DNA of 12,407 nt from an uncultured Opitutales bacterium (GCA_900548185.1 URJJ01000054.1:1-12407), one strand, 5' to 3'. Numbered from the stretch's first letter, positions 1 through 7,527 are shown. The notes: a model not told the origin generated them from the letters alone. A program made the numbers and translations.

Positions 1-42
1 CTTCTAGCTTCGTCGGCAGCGTCAGATGTGTATAAGAGACAG
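1..42 (+). other. Nextera sequencing-library adapter (non-genomic)
   Basis: Bases 24-42 read AGATGTGTATAAGAGACAG, the 19-base Tn5/Nextera mosaic end. Bases 10-23 read TCGTCGGCAGCGTC, the rest of the Nextera Read 1 adapter. Bases 2-9 (TTCTAGCT) sit exactly where the 8-base i5 index lies and match, from memory, the Nextera XT index S515; base 1 (C) fits the end of the P5 segment. Genomic DNA therefore begins at 43. Any reading frame running through here is artificial: on the minus strand one frame gives the familiar contaminant peptide LSLIHI, and the frame of the real gene gives CLLYTSDAADE. Confidence 0.98.
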
Positions 43-521
43 ACGCCCCCCTGGGCGAACACCATAGCGACGCGGTAAAAGGTGTTGCGTATGCCCACGA
101 AAAACGCCTGCCCCCTGTCGGAGAGGGCCAGCATGTAAAAGCCGTCGGAGGCGGCGTCGTAGGTTGCGGAGGCAAACCCCGCCGCCCAAAGGCACGCCAC
201 TGCCGCAGACGCCCACGCCCCGGCAAAAGGCGACGCCGCAAGCGCAAGAAACGACACTGTAAGCGCTAAAAGCGAGCCCAAAGCCCATTTGCGGCGCGTA
301 GAAAATGAGTCTATGAGCGGGGCCCACAGGGGCTTTGCTATCCACGGCAGCGCAAGCGAGCTTGCCAGCGCGGCAGAGGCCGCGTTTGAAAGCCCCATGC
401 TCTTGAAAAAAACCACCGAGACAGAGGTCGCCAGAACATTGGGCATACCCTCCACAAAATACATGGGCGCAAGCCACGCCCACGTTCCGGCCCCCCTTTC
501 GTCTTTTTCCGCCCCGCCCAT
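43..521 (-). CDS. AmpG-like MFS permease, 5' part only (cut by adapter)
   Basis: Major facilitator superfamily inner-membrane carrier of the AmpG type, which imports anhydro-muropeptides released in peptidoglycan turnover. The 159 visible codons start with a short polar stretch and then WAWLAPMYFVEGMPNVL, followed by ALPWIAKPLWAPLIDSF with charged residues after it (the loop 2-3 signature region), and a later stretch containing YDAASDGFYMLAL and FFVGIRNTFYRVAM. Those blocks closely resemble the AmpG-like carriers of Bacteroidota and relatives. About four membrane segments are present; family members are usually about 400-450 residues, so well over half is missing. The ATG at 519-521 has no clear Shine-Dalgarno sequence; an in-frame TTG at about 572, overlapping the lrgB stop, is a less likely start. 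It lies 47 bases after lrgB and is probably in the same transcript. The substrate is inferred from family; a different MFS substrate is possible. Confidence 0.85.
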
Positions 522-568
522 GGTATGCCCGCAATATTCGCGGATGGGCGGCGGGGTTGCAAGCAATT

Positions 569-1279
569 TCAAAGGGCCATGGCAACAGAAAAGACGAGCG
601 TTGTAAAAACAGCGGCAAGCACGAGCACAAGCGCGCTCATGGCCGCCTGCCTCTCGCTCACCTCAAGGCATTTCGCAGTGCCTATGACGTGGCTTGAAGC
701 TCCCATAGCAAGCCCCTGGGCCATGTCGCTCTTTACCCCGCAGGCCCTCAGTATGGCGTGCCCGAAGGCCCCGCCGAAAGTCCCCGCCATGAACACGCCC
801 GCGACGCACACGCCCGGCATGCCGCCCGTAATCTTTGAAATTTCGAGGGCTATCGGGGTTGTCACGCTCTTTGGCAGAAGCGATTTCACGATGCCGGAAT
901 CGAGGCCGAACAGCCATCCGAGAAAGAGCATTGTGGAAATGCTTGCGATTGCCGAAACCGCCGTGGCCGCAGCGACTTCGAGGGCGCTCTCCCGCGCGAG
1001 CCTCGAAAACTGGTAAAGCGGATAGGCCAGCGCGACGGTCGCGGGCCCCAGAAGATAGGTGACTATGCCGCCGCCTTCGGCGTACCCCTCGTATGTGGCG
1101 GGGGTGAGTTCAATCCCCGCGATAATCAGGGCTGCCGCCACGAGAATCGGAGGCGCCCAGCGGAAGGCCCTGGCGCGGGAAAGCTTCCTTGCAAAAGCGT
1201 AAGCCGCGACCGTGGCGGCAATGCCGGCCGCCTGCGCCGCAGCCTCCGCCCAAACGGCATTCTGGAATGCCGCGCTCAT
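569..1279 (-). CDS. lrgB: LrgB/CidB-family membrane protein
   Basis: A 236-residue integral membrane protein of the LrgB/CidB/YohK family, the partner of LrgA. In Gram-positive bacteria LrgAB/CidAB modulate murein hydrolase activity and cell lysis, and members in several organisms (including a plastid homologue) are implicated in pyruvate or glycolate transport. Hydrophobic segments run almost the whole length. The conserved family block is at residues about 138-205: SVTTPIALEISKITGG, then GVFMAGTFGGAFGHAIL, then AMGASSHVIGTAKCLE. The start is well fixed: GGAGG at 1287-1291 lies 7 bases before the ATG, and the ATG overlaps the lrgA stop as ATGA, implying coupled translation. Family assignment is firm; which role it plays here is not visible. 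Confidence 0.93.
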   Translation of the reverse strand: MSAAFQNAVWAEAAAQAAGIAATVAAYAFARKLSRARAFRWAPPILVAAALIIAGIELTPATYEGYAEGGGIVTYLLGPATVALAYPLYQFSRLARESALEVAAATAVSAIASISTMLFLGWLFGLDSGIVKSLLPKSVTTPIALEISKITGGMPGVCVAGVFMAGTFGGAFGHAILRACGVKSDMAQGLAMGASSHVIGTAKCLEVSERQAAMSALVLVLAAVFTTLVFSVAMAL

Positions 1280-1725
1280 TTCCCGGCCTCCGCCCCGGGC
1301 GCGCCGGAAGCTTCGCCCGCCCCGGAAACTCCGCCCGAATCCCTGCGCGCCGCAATCCGCGCGAGCCTGCGCCTGTGCAGAAATTCGACGCAGCAGCCAG
1401 TGCATGCTATCGTCGCCGCCGAACTTATGAGGACCGCCGAGGTTATCGGCAGCACTTTGCCCGCGAGGAGCCCTCGGTATGCGGTTATCCCCACGAGGAT
1501 GGGCACGAAATAAAGCGGCATGAATTCCATGAGCCGCCTGCACGCGCCCTCCACAAGCTTCAGGGGGACCACCCCCAAAGAAAGCCCGGCATACAGCGCA
1601 AGCATTGCAAGAAGCGCCCCCGGGAAGGGGATGCCCGCCCACTCCACAAACCAGGAAGCCAGCTCAAAAAGCCCGACCAGGACGAGAAAGCCCGCTGCGG
1701 GCGCAAATGCCCGGATTGTCTTCAT
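1276..1725 (-). CDS. lrgA: LrgA/CidA-family holin-like protein
   Basis: A 149-residue small membrane protein of the CidA/LrgA family. Family features are the GIPFPGALLAMLALYAG segment (residues 31-47) and LMEFMPLYFVPILVGI (65-80), followed by one more hydrophobic segment at 91-113. After that comes an Arg-rich stretch (HRRRLARIAARR) and a Gly/Ala/Ser/Glu-rich tail of about 20 residues, longer than the compact C-terminus of typical homologues and probably disordered in the cytoplasm. GGGGGAG at 1734-1740 lies 8 bases before the ATG and fixes the start; this Shine-Dalgarno directly abuts the recJ stop codon (1741-1743), so lrgA is very likely cotranscribed with recJ. It overlaps lrgB by 4 bases. 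Confidence 0.92.
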   Translation of the reverse strand: MKTIRAFAPAAGFLVLVGLFELASWFVEWAGIPFPGALLAMLALYAGLSLGVVPLKLVEGACRRLMEFMPLYFVPILVGITAYRGLLAGKVLPITSAVLISSAATIACTGCCVEFLHRRRLARIAARRDSGGVSGAGEASGAPGAEAGK

Positions 1726-1740
1726 GCGGCAAACTCCCCC

Positions 1741-3480
1741 TCAGCGCGGGGCGCCCTCCGAAAGACGCCAGTCCACGATTGTGGCCTGCGGGGTCTTGCG
1801 CTTGTTCCACCTGTTCCACGACAGGTGCATTGCAAAGTCCAGCTTTTCGCCGACGGGCGGAAGCCTTTTTGCCATGCGCCAGGCGACGGCGCCCAGCCAG
1901 CCGCCGCTGCCCAGCGGGAGTTGAAACTTGAAATTCTGGCCTCCGCCGAACACTTCGACGGGCTTGTCCAAAACGACGCCCTTTATTGCGAAAACCGGCT
2001 CCCGGTTGCCCTCGCCGAAGGGATGGAGCATCTCCAGCTCGTCCAGGAGCTCGAAACATATGTCCTCGTGCGCGAGCACCAGCGACACGCACACCTCCGG
2101 CTCGAACGAGGCCCCGTTTTCCATCTTCGTGCGGATTACGGAATTGAGCTTGGCGCGGAAGTCCCCCATGCACTCCTCGCGGACGGAGACCCCCACCGCC
2201 ATCGGATGCCCGCCCCAGCTCCCGAGAAACTCCGTGCAGTGCGACAGGCAGTCGACGAGGTCGAATCCGGCCACGCTCCGCCCGGAGCCCTTGGTGAAGC
2301 CCCCGTCGGTTTCGCCGAACACTATGACGGGCCTGTTGAACTCGCGGCTGAGTTTTCCGGCGATGATGCCTACTACGCCGGGGTGCCACGTCCTGTCGAA
2401 AACGACTATGCAGGGGTCGTCGGCAAGGTTCGATTCGGCGATTTTTTTCATGGCCGCCTCGAACACGCCGCGCTCTATCTCCTGGCGCTCCTTGTTGATG
2501 TCGTTCAGCTCGCAGGCGGCGCGGAAGCATGTCGTGAAGTCGTCCCCCAGCAGCATGTCAAGCGGCAGGGAGGCGTCGGCAAGGCGGCCGCTCGCGTTTA
2601 TGCGCGGACCGAGGCGGAAGGATATGTCAACCGGAGTTATCTCGTCGCCGAGGGATATGCCGCTCGCCTGTATCAGGGCCTGGATGCCCTTGCGCTTGGT
2701 GCTCTTTAGCCTCTTTATGCCGTAGCGGGCGAGAATCCTGTTTTCGTCCACGAGCGGAACGAGGTCGGCTATCGTGCCGAGCGAAACGAGGTCGAGCGAC
2801 TCCTTGAGGTTGAGCGTCCACGAGCGCGCGTCCCCGCGCATGCGCATCTCCTTGAGCAGGGCGTGGACGAGCTTGAACACAAGCCCCACGGTGCAGAGGT
2901 TGCGCCACGGGGCGGTGTCCATGTCAAAGACATGGGGGTTTACGAGGATGTAGTCGCCGGCATTGCAGTCCTCCTTGGACTGGTGATGGTCGACCACGAT
3001 GAGGTCTATGCCCTTGGCGCGTATGAAATTTATGGCGTCCACGGCGTTTGTGCCGCAGTCGAGCGCGACGAGAAGGTCGGGGTTGCCGTTTGAAAACGCG
3101 CGCTCGAGCGCGGCCTTGCTCAGGCCGTAGCCCTCGTCCATGCGCCTCGGGACGAAGTATGCGGGGTCCACCCCGAAATGGCGCATGGCGTTCACAAACA
3201 GGGTCGTGCTGGTGATGCCGTCAACGTCGTAGTCGCCGAAGACGAGGACCTTTTCGCCCTTTTCGATGGCCGATATAAGCCTGAGGGCCGCCGCGCGCAG
3301 GTTTTTCACGCGGAACGGGTCGCCCAGGTTTGTGAGCTTCGGCTTCAGGAACATCTCGGCCCTGATTGGGTCGGAATAGCCGCGCTCCAGAAGAAGCGAG
3401 GCCAGAATGGGGCTGACGCCGAGGTATGAGCCCAAATCCGCCGCCAGCTTCTGGTCGTACTTTCCGATATTCCAATTCAT
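1741..3480 (-). CDS. recJ: single-stranded-DNA-specific exonuclease RecJ
   Basis: A 579-residue RecJ, a 5'-3' ssDNA exonuclease acting in recombinational (RecF pathway) and base-excision or mismatch repair; length is normal for the family. The DHH phosphoesterase core is intact: DYDVDG (83-88), DCGTN (141-145), DHHQ (164-167), GTIADLVPL (235-243) and GPRINASGR (291-299), which supply the metal-binding Asp/His residues. The DHHA1 domain follows with WHPGVVGIIAGKL (365-377), GSGRSVAGFDL (398-408) and GGHPMAVGV (423-431), then a C-terminal OB-like region with HPFGEGNREPVF. GGAG at 3490-3493 lies 9 bases before the ATG. A probable terminator separates it from thrS upstream, so it may start its own transcript leading into lrgAB. 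Confidence 0.96.
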   Translation of the reverse strand: MNWNIGKYDQKLAADLGSYLGVSPILASLLLERGYSDPIRAEMFLKPKLTNLGDPFRVKNLRAAALRLISAIEKGEKVLVFGDYDVDGITSTTLFVNAMRHFGVDPAYFVPRRMDEGYGLSKAALERAFSNGNPDLLVALDCGTNAVDAINFIRAKGIDLIVVDHHQSKEDCNAGDYILVNPHVFDMDTAPWRNLCTVGLVFKLVHALLKEMRMRGDARSWTLNLKESLDLVSLGTIADLVPLVDENRILARYGIKRLKSTKRKGIQALIQASGISLGDEITPVDISFRLGPRINASGRLADASLPLDMLLGDDFTTCFRAACELNDINKERQEIERGVFEAAMKKIAESNLADDPCIVVFDRTWHPGVVGIIAGKLSREFNRPVIVFGETDGGFTKGSGRSVAGFDLVDCLSHCTEFLGSWGGHPMAVGVSVREECMGDFRAKLNSVIRTKMENGASFEPEVCVSLVLAHEDICFELLDELEMLHPFGEGNREPVFAIKGVVLDKPVEVFGGGQNFKFQLPLGSGGWLGAVAWRMAKRLPPVGEKLDFAMHLSWNRWNKRKTPQATIVDWRLSEGAPR

Positions 3481-3511
3481 CTCAAAGCTCTCCGAAAAAA
3501 TTTAAAAGGAC

Positions 3512-3552
3512 AAAAAAAGGACGCCCAGGCGCCCTTCGGGGGACGGGTGCCC
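3512..3552 (-). terminator. probable intrinsic terminator of trmB-thrS
   Basis: Directly after the thrS stop the minus strand can form an imperfect GC-rich stem (GGGCACCCGTCCCC against the 3' arm GGGCGCCTGGGCGTCC, with mismatches and an apical CCC-GAA-GGG) followed by seven T residues (A run at 3512-3518 on the plus strand). Position and U-tract fit a Rho-independent terminator; the stem is not perfect. It ends only about 30 bases before the recJ ATG, so read-through into recJ is possible. Confidence 0.65.
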
Positions 3553-5409
3553 CTAGAGCCTGCGGCTCTTTGCGTCCCGCACGATGAGCTCCACGGCCTC
3601 CGCCGAGGGTTTCGGCCCCTCGTACTCCTTGTGCAGGCGCGAACGCACCGCCACGGTTCCAGCCTCCGCCTCCTTCTTGCCGATGACGAACATGTGGGGG
3701 ACGCGGTCGGTCTCGGCGCGGCGTATCTTTGCGCCGAGCTTGTCGGAGGAGTCGTCGATGCCGACCCTCAGGCCCGCCTTTTTGGCCTCTGCAAAGACGG
3801 CGTCGGCATAGGCGCGAACTTCGTCGCCCAGGGGGATTATCCTCACCTGCTCGGGCGCCAGCCACGTCGGGAAGTTGCCGCCGAAATGCTCTATCAGAAC
3901 CCCCGTAAAACGCTCGAGCGAGCCGAACGGCGCGCGGTGAATCATTATCGGGGTGTGGGGCCTGTTGTCGGAGCCGGTGTAGGAAAGCTCGAAGCGCTCA
4001 GGCAGGTTGTAGTCCACCTGGACGGTGCCAAGCTGCCATTCCCTGCCGATTACGTCCTTTACCACAAAGTCGATTTTCGGCCCGTAGAACGCGGCCTCGC
4101 CCTCCTCTTCGGAGAACGGAACGCCGAGGGTGCGGGCTGCCTTGCGGATGGCGGCCTCGCTCTTTTCCCAGTTCTCGTCGCTGCCAACGTACTTGTCCGA
4201 CTTCGGGTCGCGCAGGGATATTCTCACGCGGTAGTCGGCCATGCCGATGGTGGTAAACACCTTCTTTACGAGATCCAGGCAGCCCTGTATTTCGCCGTCG
4301 AGCTGCTCGGGGGTGCAGAAGATGTGGGCGTCGTCCTGGGTGAAGCCGCGCACGCGCGTCATGCCGTTTAGCTCGCCCGACTGCTCCCAGCGGTAAACCT
4401 GGCCGAACTCGGCAAGGCGCACGGGAAGGTCGCGGTAGGAGTGGGCGTCCGACTTGTAAATCTGGACGTGGAACGGGCAGTTCATTGGCTTCAAAAGAAA
4501 GCCCGAAACGGCCCCGCCCTCGATTTCCTCCTCAAATTTCGACATCGGGAGGTTCTCCGCGGCCATGCGCTGGAGGTCGTCGCGCTCCACGATGGGCACG
4601 AACTGGGATTCCTTGTAGTAGGGGAAGTGGCCGCTGGTCTTGAAAAGGCCGAGCTTTCCGATGTTCGGGGTAAAGACCTGCGAGTAGCCCTGCTCGCGCA
4701 AAAGCTCCAATATGAAGTCCTGGAGAGCCTGGCGCACGACGGCGCCCCGGGGCTTCCAGAGTATGAGGCCCTGCCCCACCTTGTCGTCTATCGCAAACAA
4801 GCCCATTTCGCGGCCGAGCTTGCGGTGGTCGCGCTTTTTGGCCTCCTCCTGCTGGGCCAGGTAGGCTTCGAGTTCCGCCTTCGACTCGAACGCGGTCCCG
4901 TATATGCGCTGGAGCTGCCTGTTTTTCTCGTCGCCGCGGTGGTAGGCCCCGGCGACGCTCAGAAGCTTGAAAGCCTTGATGCGCTTCGAGTAGTCGACGT
5001 GCGGCCCCGCGCAGAGGTCGCAGAATTCGCCGTTTGTGTAAAAAGTTATTTTCTCGCCCTCGGGCACGTCGGCGAGGCGGCCCAGCTTGTATGCCTCCTG
5101 GCCGCGCTCGCGGATGAGGGTTTCGGCCTCGGCGCGGGTTAGCTCGCGCATTTCAAACTTCTGGTTCTCGGCGATAATCTTTTTCATCTCGGCCTCGATT
5201 TTTTCGAGGTCTTCGGCCGTGAACTTGTGTTCGAGGTCAAAATCGTAGTAGAAGCCGCCCTCTGTGGCGGGGCCTATGTCGAGTTTTGCTTCGGGAAACA
5301 GGCGCAATACCGCCGCCGCAAGGACGTGGGAGGCGCTGTGTCTTATCTTTTGCAATTCTTCGTTCATAAAAGGTTCAATATCGTAGCATTGCCCAGTCTT
5401 GTAAAGCAT
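3553..5409 (-). CDS. thrS: threonyl-tRNA synthetase lacking the TGS domain
   Basis: Charges tRNA-Thr with threonine; a class II synthetase of 618 residues. The N2 editing domain is present: HSASH (24-28), PATEGGFYYDFDL, and CAGPH (133-137) with AGAYHRGD, the residues that clear Ser-tRNA-Thr. The catalytic core follows, with the zinc ligands Cys311 (PMNC), His362 (DDAH) and His491 (MIH), motif 2 near MTRVRGFTQDDAHIF, and motif 3 in RAPFGSLERF. The anticodon-binding domain covers the last ~100 residues (APEQVRIIPLGD onward). The usual ~60-residue N-terminal TGS (N1) domain is absent: only about 20 residues precede the editing domain. GGAG six bases before the ATG at 5407-5409 decides this start. 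An upstream in-frame ATG (5514) lies inside trmB and would add only non-TGS sequence. Confidence 0.96.
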   Translation of the reverse strand: MLYKTGQCYDIEPFMNEELQKIRHSASHVLAAAVLRLFPEAKLDIGPATEGGFYYDFDLEHKFTAEDLEKIEAEMKKIIAENQKFEMRELTRAEAETLIRERGQEAYKLGRLADVPEGEKITFYTNGEFCDLCAGPHVDYSKRIKAFKLLSVAGAYHRGDEKNRQLQRIYGTAFESKAELEAYLAQQEEAKKRDHRKLGREMGLFAIDDKVGQGLILWKPRGAVVRQALQDFILELLREQGYSQVFTPNIGKLGLFKTSGHFPYYKESQFVPIVERDDLQRMAAENLPMSKFEEEIEGGAVSGFLLKPMNCPFHVQIYKSDAHSYRDLPVRLAEFGQVYRWEQSGELNGMTRVRGFTQDDAHIFCTPEQLDGEIQGCLDLVKKVFTTIGMADYRVRISLRDPKSDKYVGSDENWEKSEAAIRKAARTLGVPFSEEEGEAAFYGPKIDFVVKDVIGREWQLGTVQVDYNLPERFELSYTGSDNRPHTPIMIHRAPFGSLERFTGVLIEHFGGNFPTWLAPEQVRIIPLGDEVRAYADAVFAEAKKAGLRVGIDDSSDKLGAKIRRAETDRVPHMFVIGKKEAEAGTVAVRSRLHKEYEGPKPSAEAVELIVRDAKSRRL

Positions 5410-5411
5410 TT

Positions 5412-6011
5412 TCAGCTCCGCAAAACCGCCTTCATCGTCGAAAAGACGGGCAGAATCCGCTGGAACTGCGAGACCTCCTCGAACGGGAGAGCGGCGCCCG
5501 GCTCCACCCCCCAAAGCGGGTGGGCCTCAAAAACCCCGAGGCTCCACTCGAAATATTCCGCATGGTCGGTTCTAAACCACAGTTCGGCGCCCGGCAGGCA
5601 CGCGCCGGCCAGGTCTGTCAGGAAGTCCGGCTGTATGAGCCTGCGGCGGTGGTGGCGCTTCTTCGGCCACGGGTCGGGGAAAAATATGAACACCCTGGAA
5701 AATTTGAGCGCCCCGCGCGCGGCCTCCAGAAACTCGCCGCACTCGGCCTTCATGAAGAACACGTTCCGGTTGCCCCGCATTCCGCTGCGCCTCTCCCCGT
5801 CGCGCACGCGCGCCGATATGAGGTCGATTCCCACGCACATTTCGCCCGGATGGGCCTGCCCGTAGGCGCTGAGGTAGTGGCCCTTGCCGCAACCTATTTC
5901 AAACGTCGCCGCGCCCCCGAAGGCGCCGGCGGGAAGGGACGCGATTTCAGAGCGCAGGTTTTCAATCCTGGCCGCGCGCCTTTCCATGGCCTGCCTGAGT
6001 CCGTTTTCCAT
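5412..6011 (-). CDS. trmB: tRNA (guanine-N7-)-methyltransferase TrmB
   Basis: Transfers methyl from S-adenosylmethionine to N7 of G46 in the tRNA variable loop. From the ATG at 6009-6011 it is 199 residues, near the compact family size. The SAM-binding motif FEIGCGKGHYL is at about 37-47, GIDL at 61-64, and the family signature FFPDPWPKKRHHRRRL at 110-125, followed by RTDHAEYFEWSL (147-158). The C-terminal block that normally resembles TEYEEKF is divergent (VSQFQRILP). The frame stays open to an ATG at 6236, but those extra 75 residues are Pro/Gly/Arg-rich, unlike TrmB, and would almost reach the divergent gene, so I chose the inner start; its Shine-Dalgarno (GGCGGA) is weak. It ends 2 bases before the thrS ATG, so the pair is translationally coupled. 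Confidence 0.93.
   Translation of the reverse strand: MENGLRQAMERRAARIENLRSEIASLPAGAFGGAATFEIGCGKGHYLSAYGQAHPGEMCVGIDLISARVRDGERRSGMRGNRNVFFMKAECGEFLEAARGALKFSRVFIFFPDPWPKKRHHRRRLIQPDFLTDLAGACLPGAELWFRTDHAEYFEWSLGVFEAHPLWGVEPGAALPFEEVSQFQRILPVFSTMKAVLRS
5416..5419 (-). promoter_or_regulatory. Shine-Dalgarno GGAG that sets the thrS start
   Basis: GGAG on the minus strand, 6 bases before the ATG at 5407-5409 and inside the last codons of trmB. The later Met codon (5365-5367), which would also give an in-frame protein, has no such site in front of it. Confidence 0.7.
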
Positions 6012-6254
6012 TTCCGCCAGTAGGTTGCCAGGCGCGGGGCGTTTTTCAACACGAAAAATCCCAAAACGCGCGCAAAGGCCGGGCGCCCCTCCCCCCGGGG
6101 CAAAAATGCTTGCATTCGCGCGCATACAAACCATAAAGGAGCCGCAAAAGACGCGGACGGGGGGAGGCCCGCCATGCGTTAGCCCCGCACCCCGGCAGCC
6201 GGAGGGCGGGGTTCGCGCGCCCCGACGCAAAAACAAGAACCTGCCTTTTTTCGC
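6012..6254. promoter_or_regulatory. divergent intergenic region between trmB and the CPBP gene
   Basis: 243 bases between two divergent starts, so it should hold promoters for both. On the plus strand TTGCAT, about 16-17 bases, then CATAAA/ATAAAG (ending about 6138) is a weak sigma-70-like candidate. On the minus strand I find no convincing promoter. A small AT-rich hairpin (TTTTTC 6042-6047, loop of 5, GAAAAA 6053-6058) lies in the trmB leader, and a GC-rich hairpin (6181-6213) in the leader of the CPBP gene. The stretch has no other gene I can support. Confidence 0.5.
6181..6213. other. GC-rich leader hairpin
   Basis: AGCCCCGC (6181-6188) pairs with GCGGGGTT (6206-6213), an 8-bp stem with one G-T pair, and the enclosed sequence contains a second stem CCGG-CAG-CCGG. 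It ends about 41 bases before the CPBP start codon. It lacks a T tract, so it is not an intrinsic terminator for either direction; a leader or operator role is possible but unproven. Confidence 0.4.
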
Positions 6255-7523
6255 ATGAAAGACAAAAACCTTATGCTCTTCGGCCTAAGCCCGGAGCAAA
6301 GCTCGCCAAAGGGCGTGTGGATGTTCCTCGCAATCTACCTCGGCGCAACGCTGTTTGCGTCCGTGCTGACGCCGCCGGTTTACTGGATAGCCCAGTTTAT
6401 AAACGACACATGGCACACCGAGGACACGCAGTGGCTCGTAGGCAAGGGCGTGGACGACTTCTACGACAGGATAAGGTGGATTCCGATAGTCGCGGCCCTT
6501 CCCTGGATGATGAAGACCTGCGGGCTGTTTTCCCTCAAGTATGCGGGGCTTGCCCTGACGGGCGGGGCCGCGCGGAAATTCCTCGCCTACTTCGCCTTCG
6601 GAATCGCGCTCGCAGCCGCAATCTTTTCCCTCCAGATAAGGTATTCTTACGACCCGCACGAGGCGAGGCTGCGCCTTCCGGAGGGGGAATACTCGCTTTC
6701 GGCGGACTTGGGCGGCGGCATCCCCAAGGCTGAAACGCGCTTTCAGGTCGGGCCGTCTGAAGAGCGTTCAAAGTCCCTGAACAGGGAATTTGGGGACGCC
6801 AGAGTTTCCGTGACGGTCTATTCGGACCCCGACGACTTCGGCAAGAGGCTCGTCGTCTGCAAGCTCTCCGGCGACGCAGGCGGCGCGTTCGCCTCCCTCC
6901 AAAATTCCAAAGGCGAAAGCTTCACACTCGACAACATCTCAAAAAAAGACCCCTCGGGCTTCGGGACAGGCTCGATACTTTCCGCCTTCTTCGGGGGCCT
7001 GGCCGGGGCTATGATAATCGCCCTGCTGGAAGAGACTGTGTTCCGGGTGCTGATATTCAGGTCGATATACACGGCATGGGGGCTTTCCTGGGGCATAATT
7101 CTGACTTCCGCGTTTTTTGCGTACAAGCATTTCAAGGTTCCCGGCTCGGTTTTCGACAACATCCCCGGCGGGCTGTGCCACGCGGAATGGTACACGGGCT
7201 TTCTCGTCGCGTGGTACGACTCCGTAGGCGTATTCATAAACTTCAACGCCGCGACCTTCTCCGCCCTCACCGCCTTCGGCGCGGTGCTTGCCGTGTTCTA
7301 CGCAAAGACGCGCACCCTTTGGAGCGCGATAGGCTTCCACGCCGGGATAGTGGCCGCCATATTCACCTACAAGGATAACTTCTACGTCTACCCGTCCGAA
7401 GAGCAGGCGCGCATCTTCGGCGGGGCCGGGCTCTCCGACGGATGGCTGGGATGCGCATGCCTGTGCGCAATACTGGCAGTCTCGCTTGTGCGCTACCGCC
7501 TGGCCCTCTCAAAAAGGGGCTGA
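6255..7523 (+). CDS. CPBP-family intramembrane protease with inserted soluble domain
   Basis: A 422-residue membrane protein of the CPBP (CAAX protease / Abi, Rce1-like) family, putative intramembrane endopeptidases. The diagnostic motifs are present: EETVFR (259-264, EExxxR), FAYKH (288-292, FxxxH) and a third His in GFHAG (362). Hydrophobic segments lie at about 21-49, 75-95, 106-127, 238-258, 275-290, 336-350, 356-371 and 396-412. Between the third segment and the EExxxR helix sits a hydrophilic insert of about 110 residues (128-237) with alternating hydrophobic/polar patterning suggestive of beta structure, which ordinary CPBP proteins lack. The ATG at 6255 has no visible Shine-Dalgarno; Met7 (6273) is an alternative. 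It stands alone on the plus strand, divergent from trmB, convergent with the helicase. The substrate is unknown; some family members process prenylated proteins or bacteriocins. Confidence 0.88.
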   Translation: MKDKNLMLFGLSPEQSSPKGVWMFLAIYLGATLFASVLTPPVYWIAQFINDTWHTEDTQWLVGKGVDDFYDRIRWIPIVAALPWMMKTCGLFSLKYAGLALTGGAARKFLAYFAFGIALAAAIFSLQIRYSYDPHEARLRLPEGEYSLSADLGGGIPKAETRFQVGPSEERSKSLNREFGDARVSVTVYSDPDDFGKRLVVCKLSGDAGGAFASLQNSKGESFTLDNISKKDPSGFGTGSILSAFFGGLAGAMIIALLEETVFRVLIFRSIYTAWGLSWGIILTSAFFAYKHFKVPGSVFDNIPGGLCHAEWYTGFLVAWYDSVGVFINFNAATFSALTAFGAVLAVFYAKTRTLWSAIGFHAGIVAAIFTYKDNFYVYPSEEQARIFGGAGLSDGWLGCACLCAILAVSLVRYRLALSKRG

Positions 7524-7527
7524 GGGC
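7503..7527. terminator. possible hairpin across the convergent stop codons
   Basis: GCCCTC (7503-7508) pairs with GAGGGC (7522-7527) around a 13-base loop. It covers the CPBP stop (7521-7523) and lies just beyond the helicase stop (7531-7533). No T run follows in either direction, so it is at best a weak bidirectional pause or terminator element; the space between the two genes offers nothing better. Confidence 0.25.

Noticed and set aside
22..630. Minus-strand 202-codon open frame ending in ...LSLIHI
   Set aside because: It is out of phase with the clear permease frame, has a Cys/Gly/Arg-rich unlikely composition, and its end is translated adapter.
1189..2709. 506-codon plus-strand open frame, and others antisense to recJ and thrS (1928-2725, 3547-4371, 4441-5142)
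   Set aside because: They lie wholly opposite strongly conserved genes; in GC-rich DNA the antisense frame is often open. No family motif was recognised in them.
5410..5514. Longer ThrRS start at 5514
   Set aside because: It overlaps trmB, adds no TGS-like sequence, and the GGAG before 5409 gives a better start.
6012..6236. Longer TrmB start at 6236
   Set aside because: The added 75 residues are Pro/Gly/Arg-rich, unlike any TrmB N-terminus, and would leave only 18 bases to the divergent gene.
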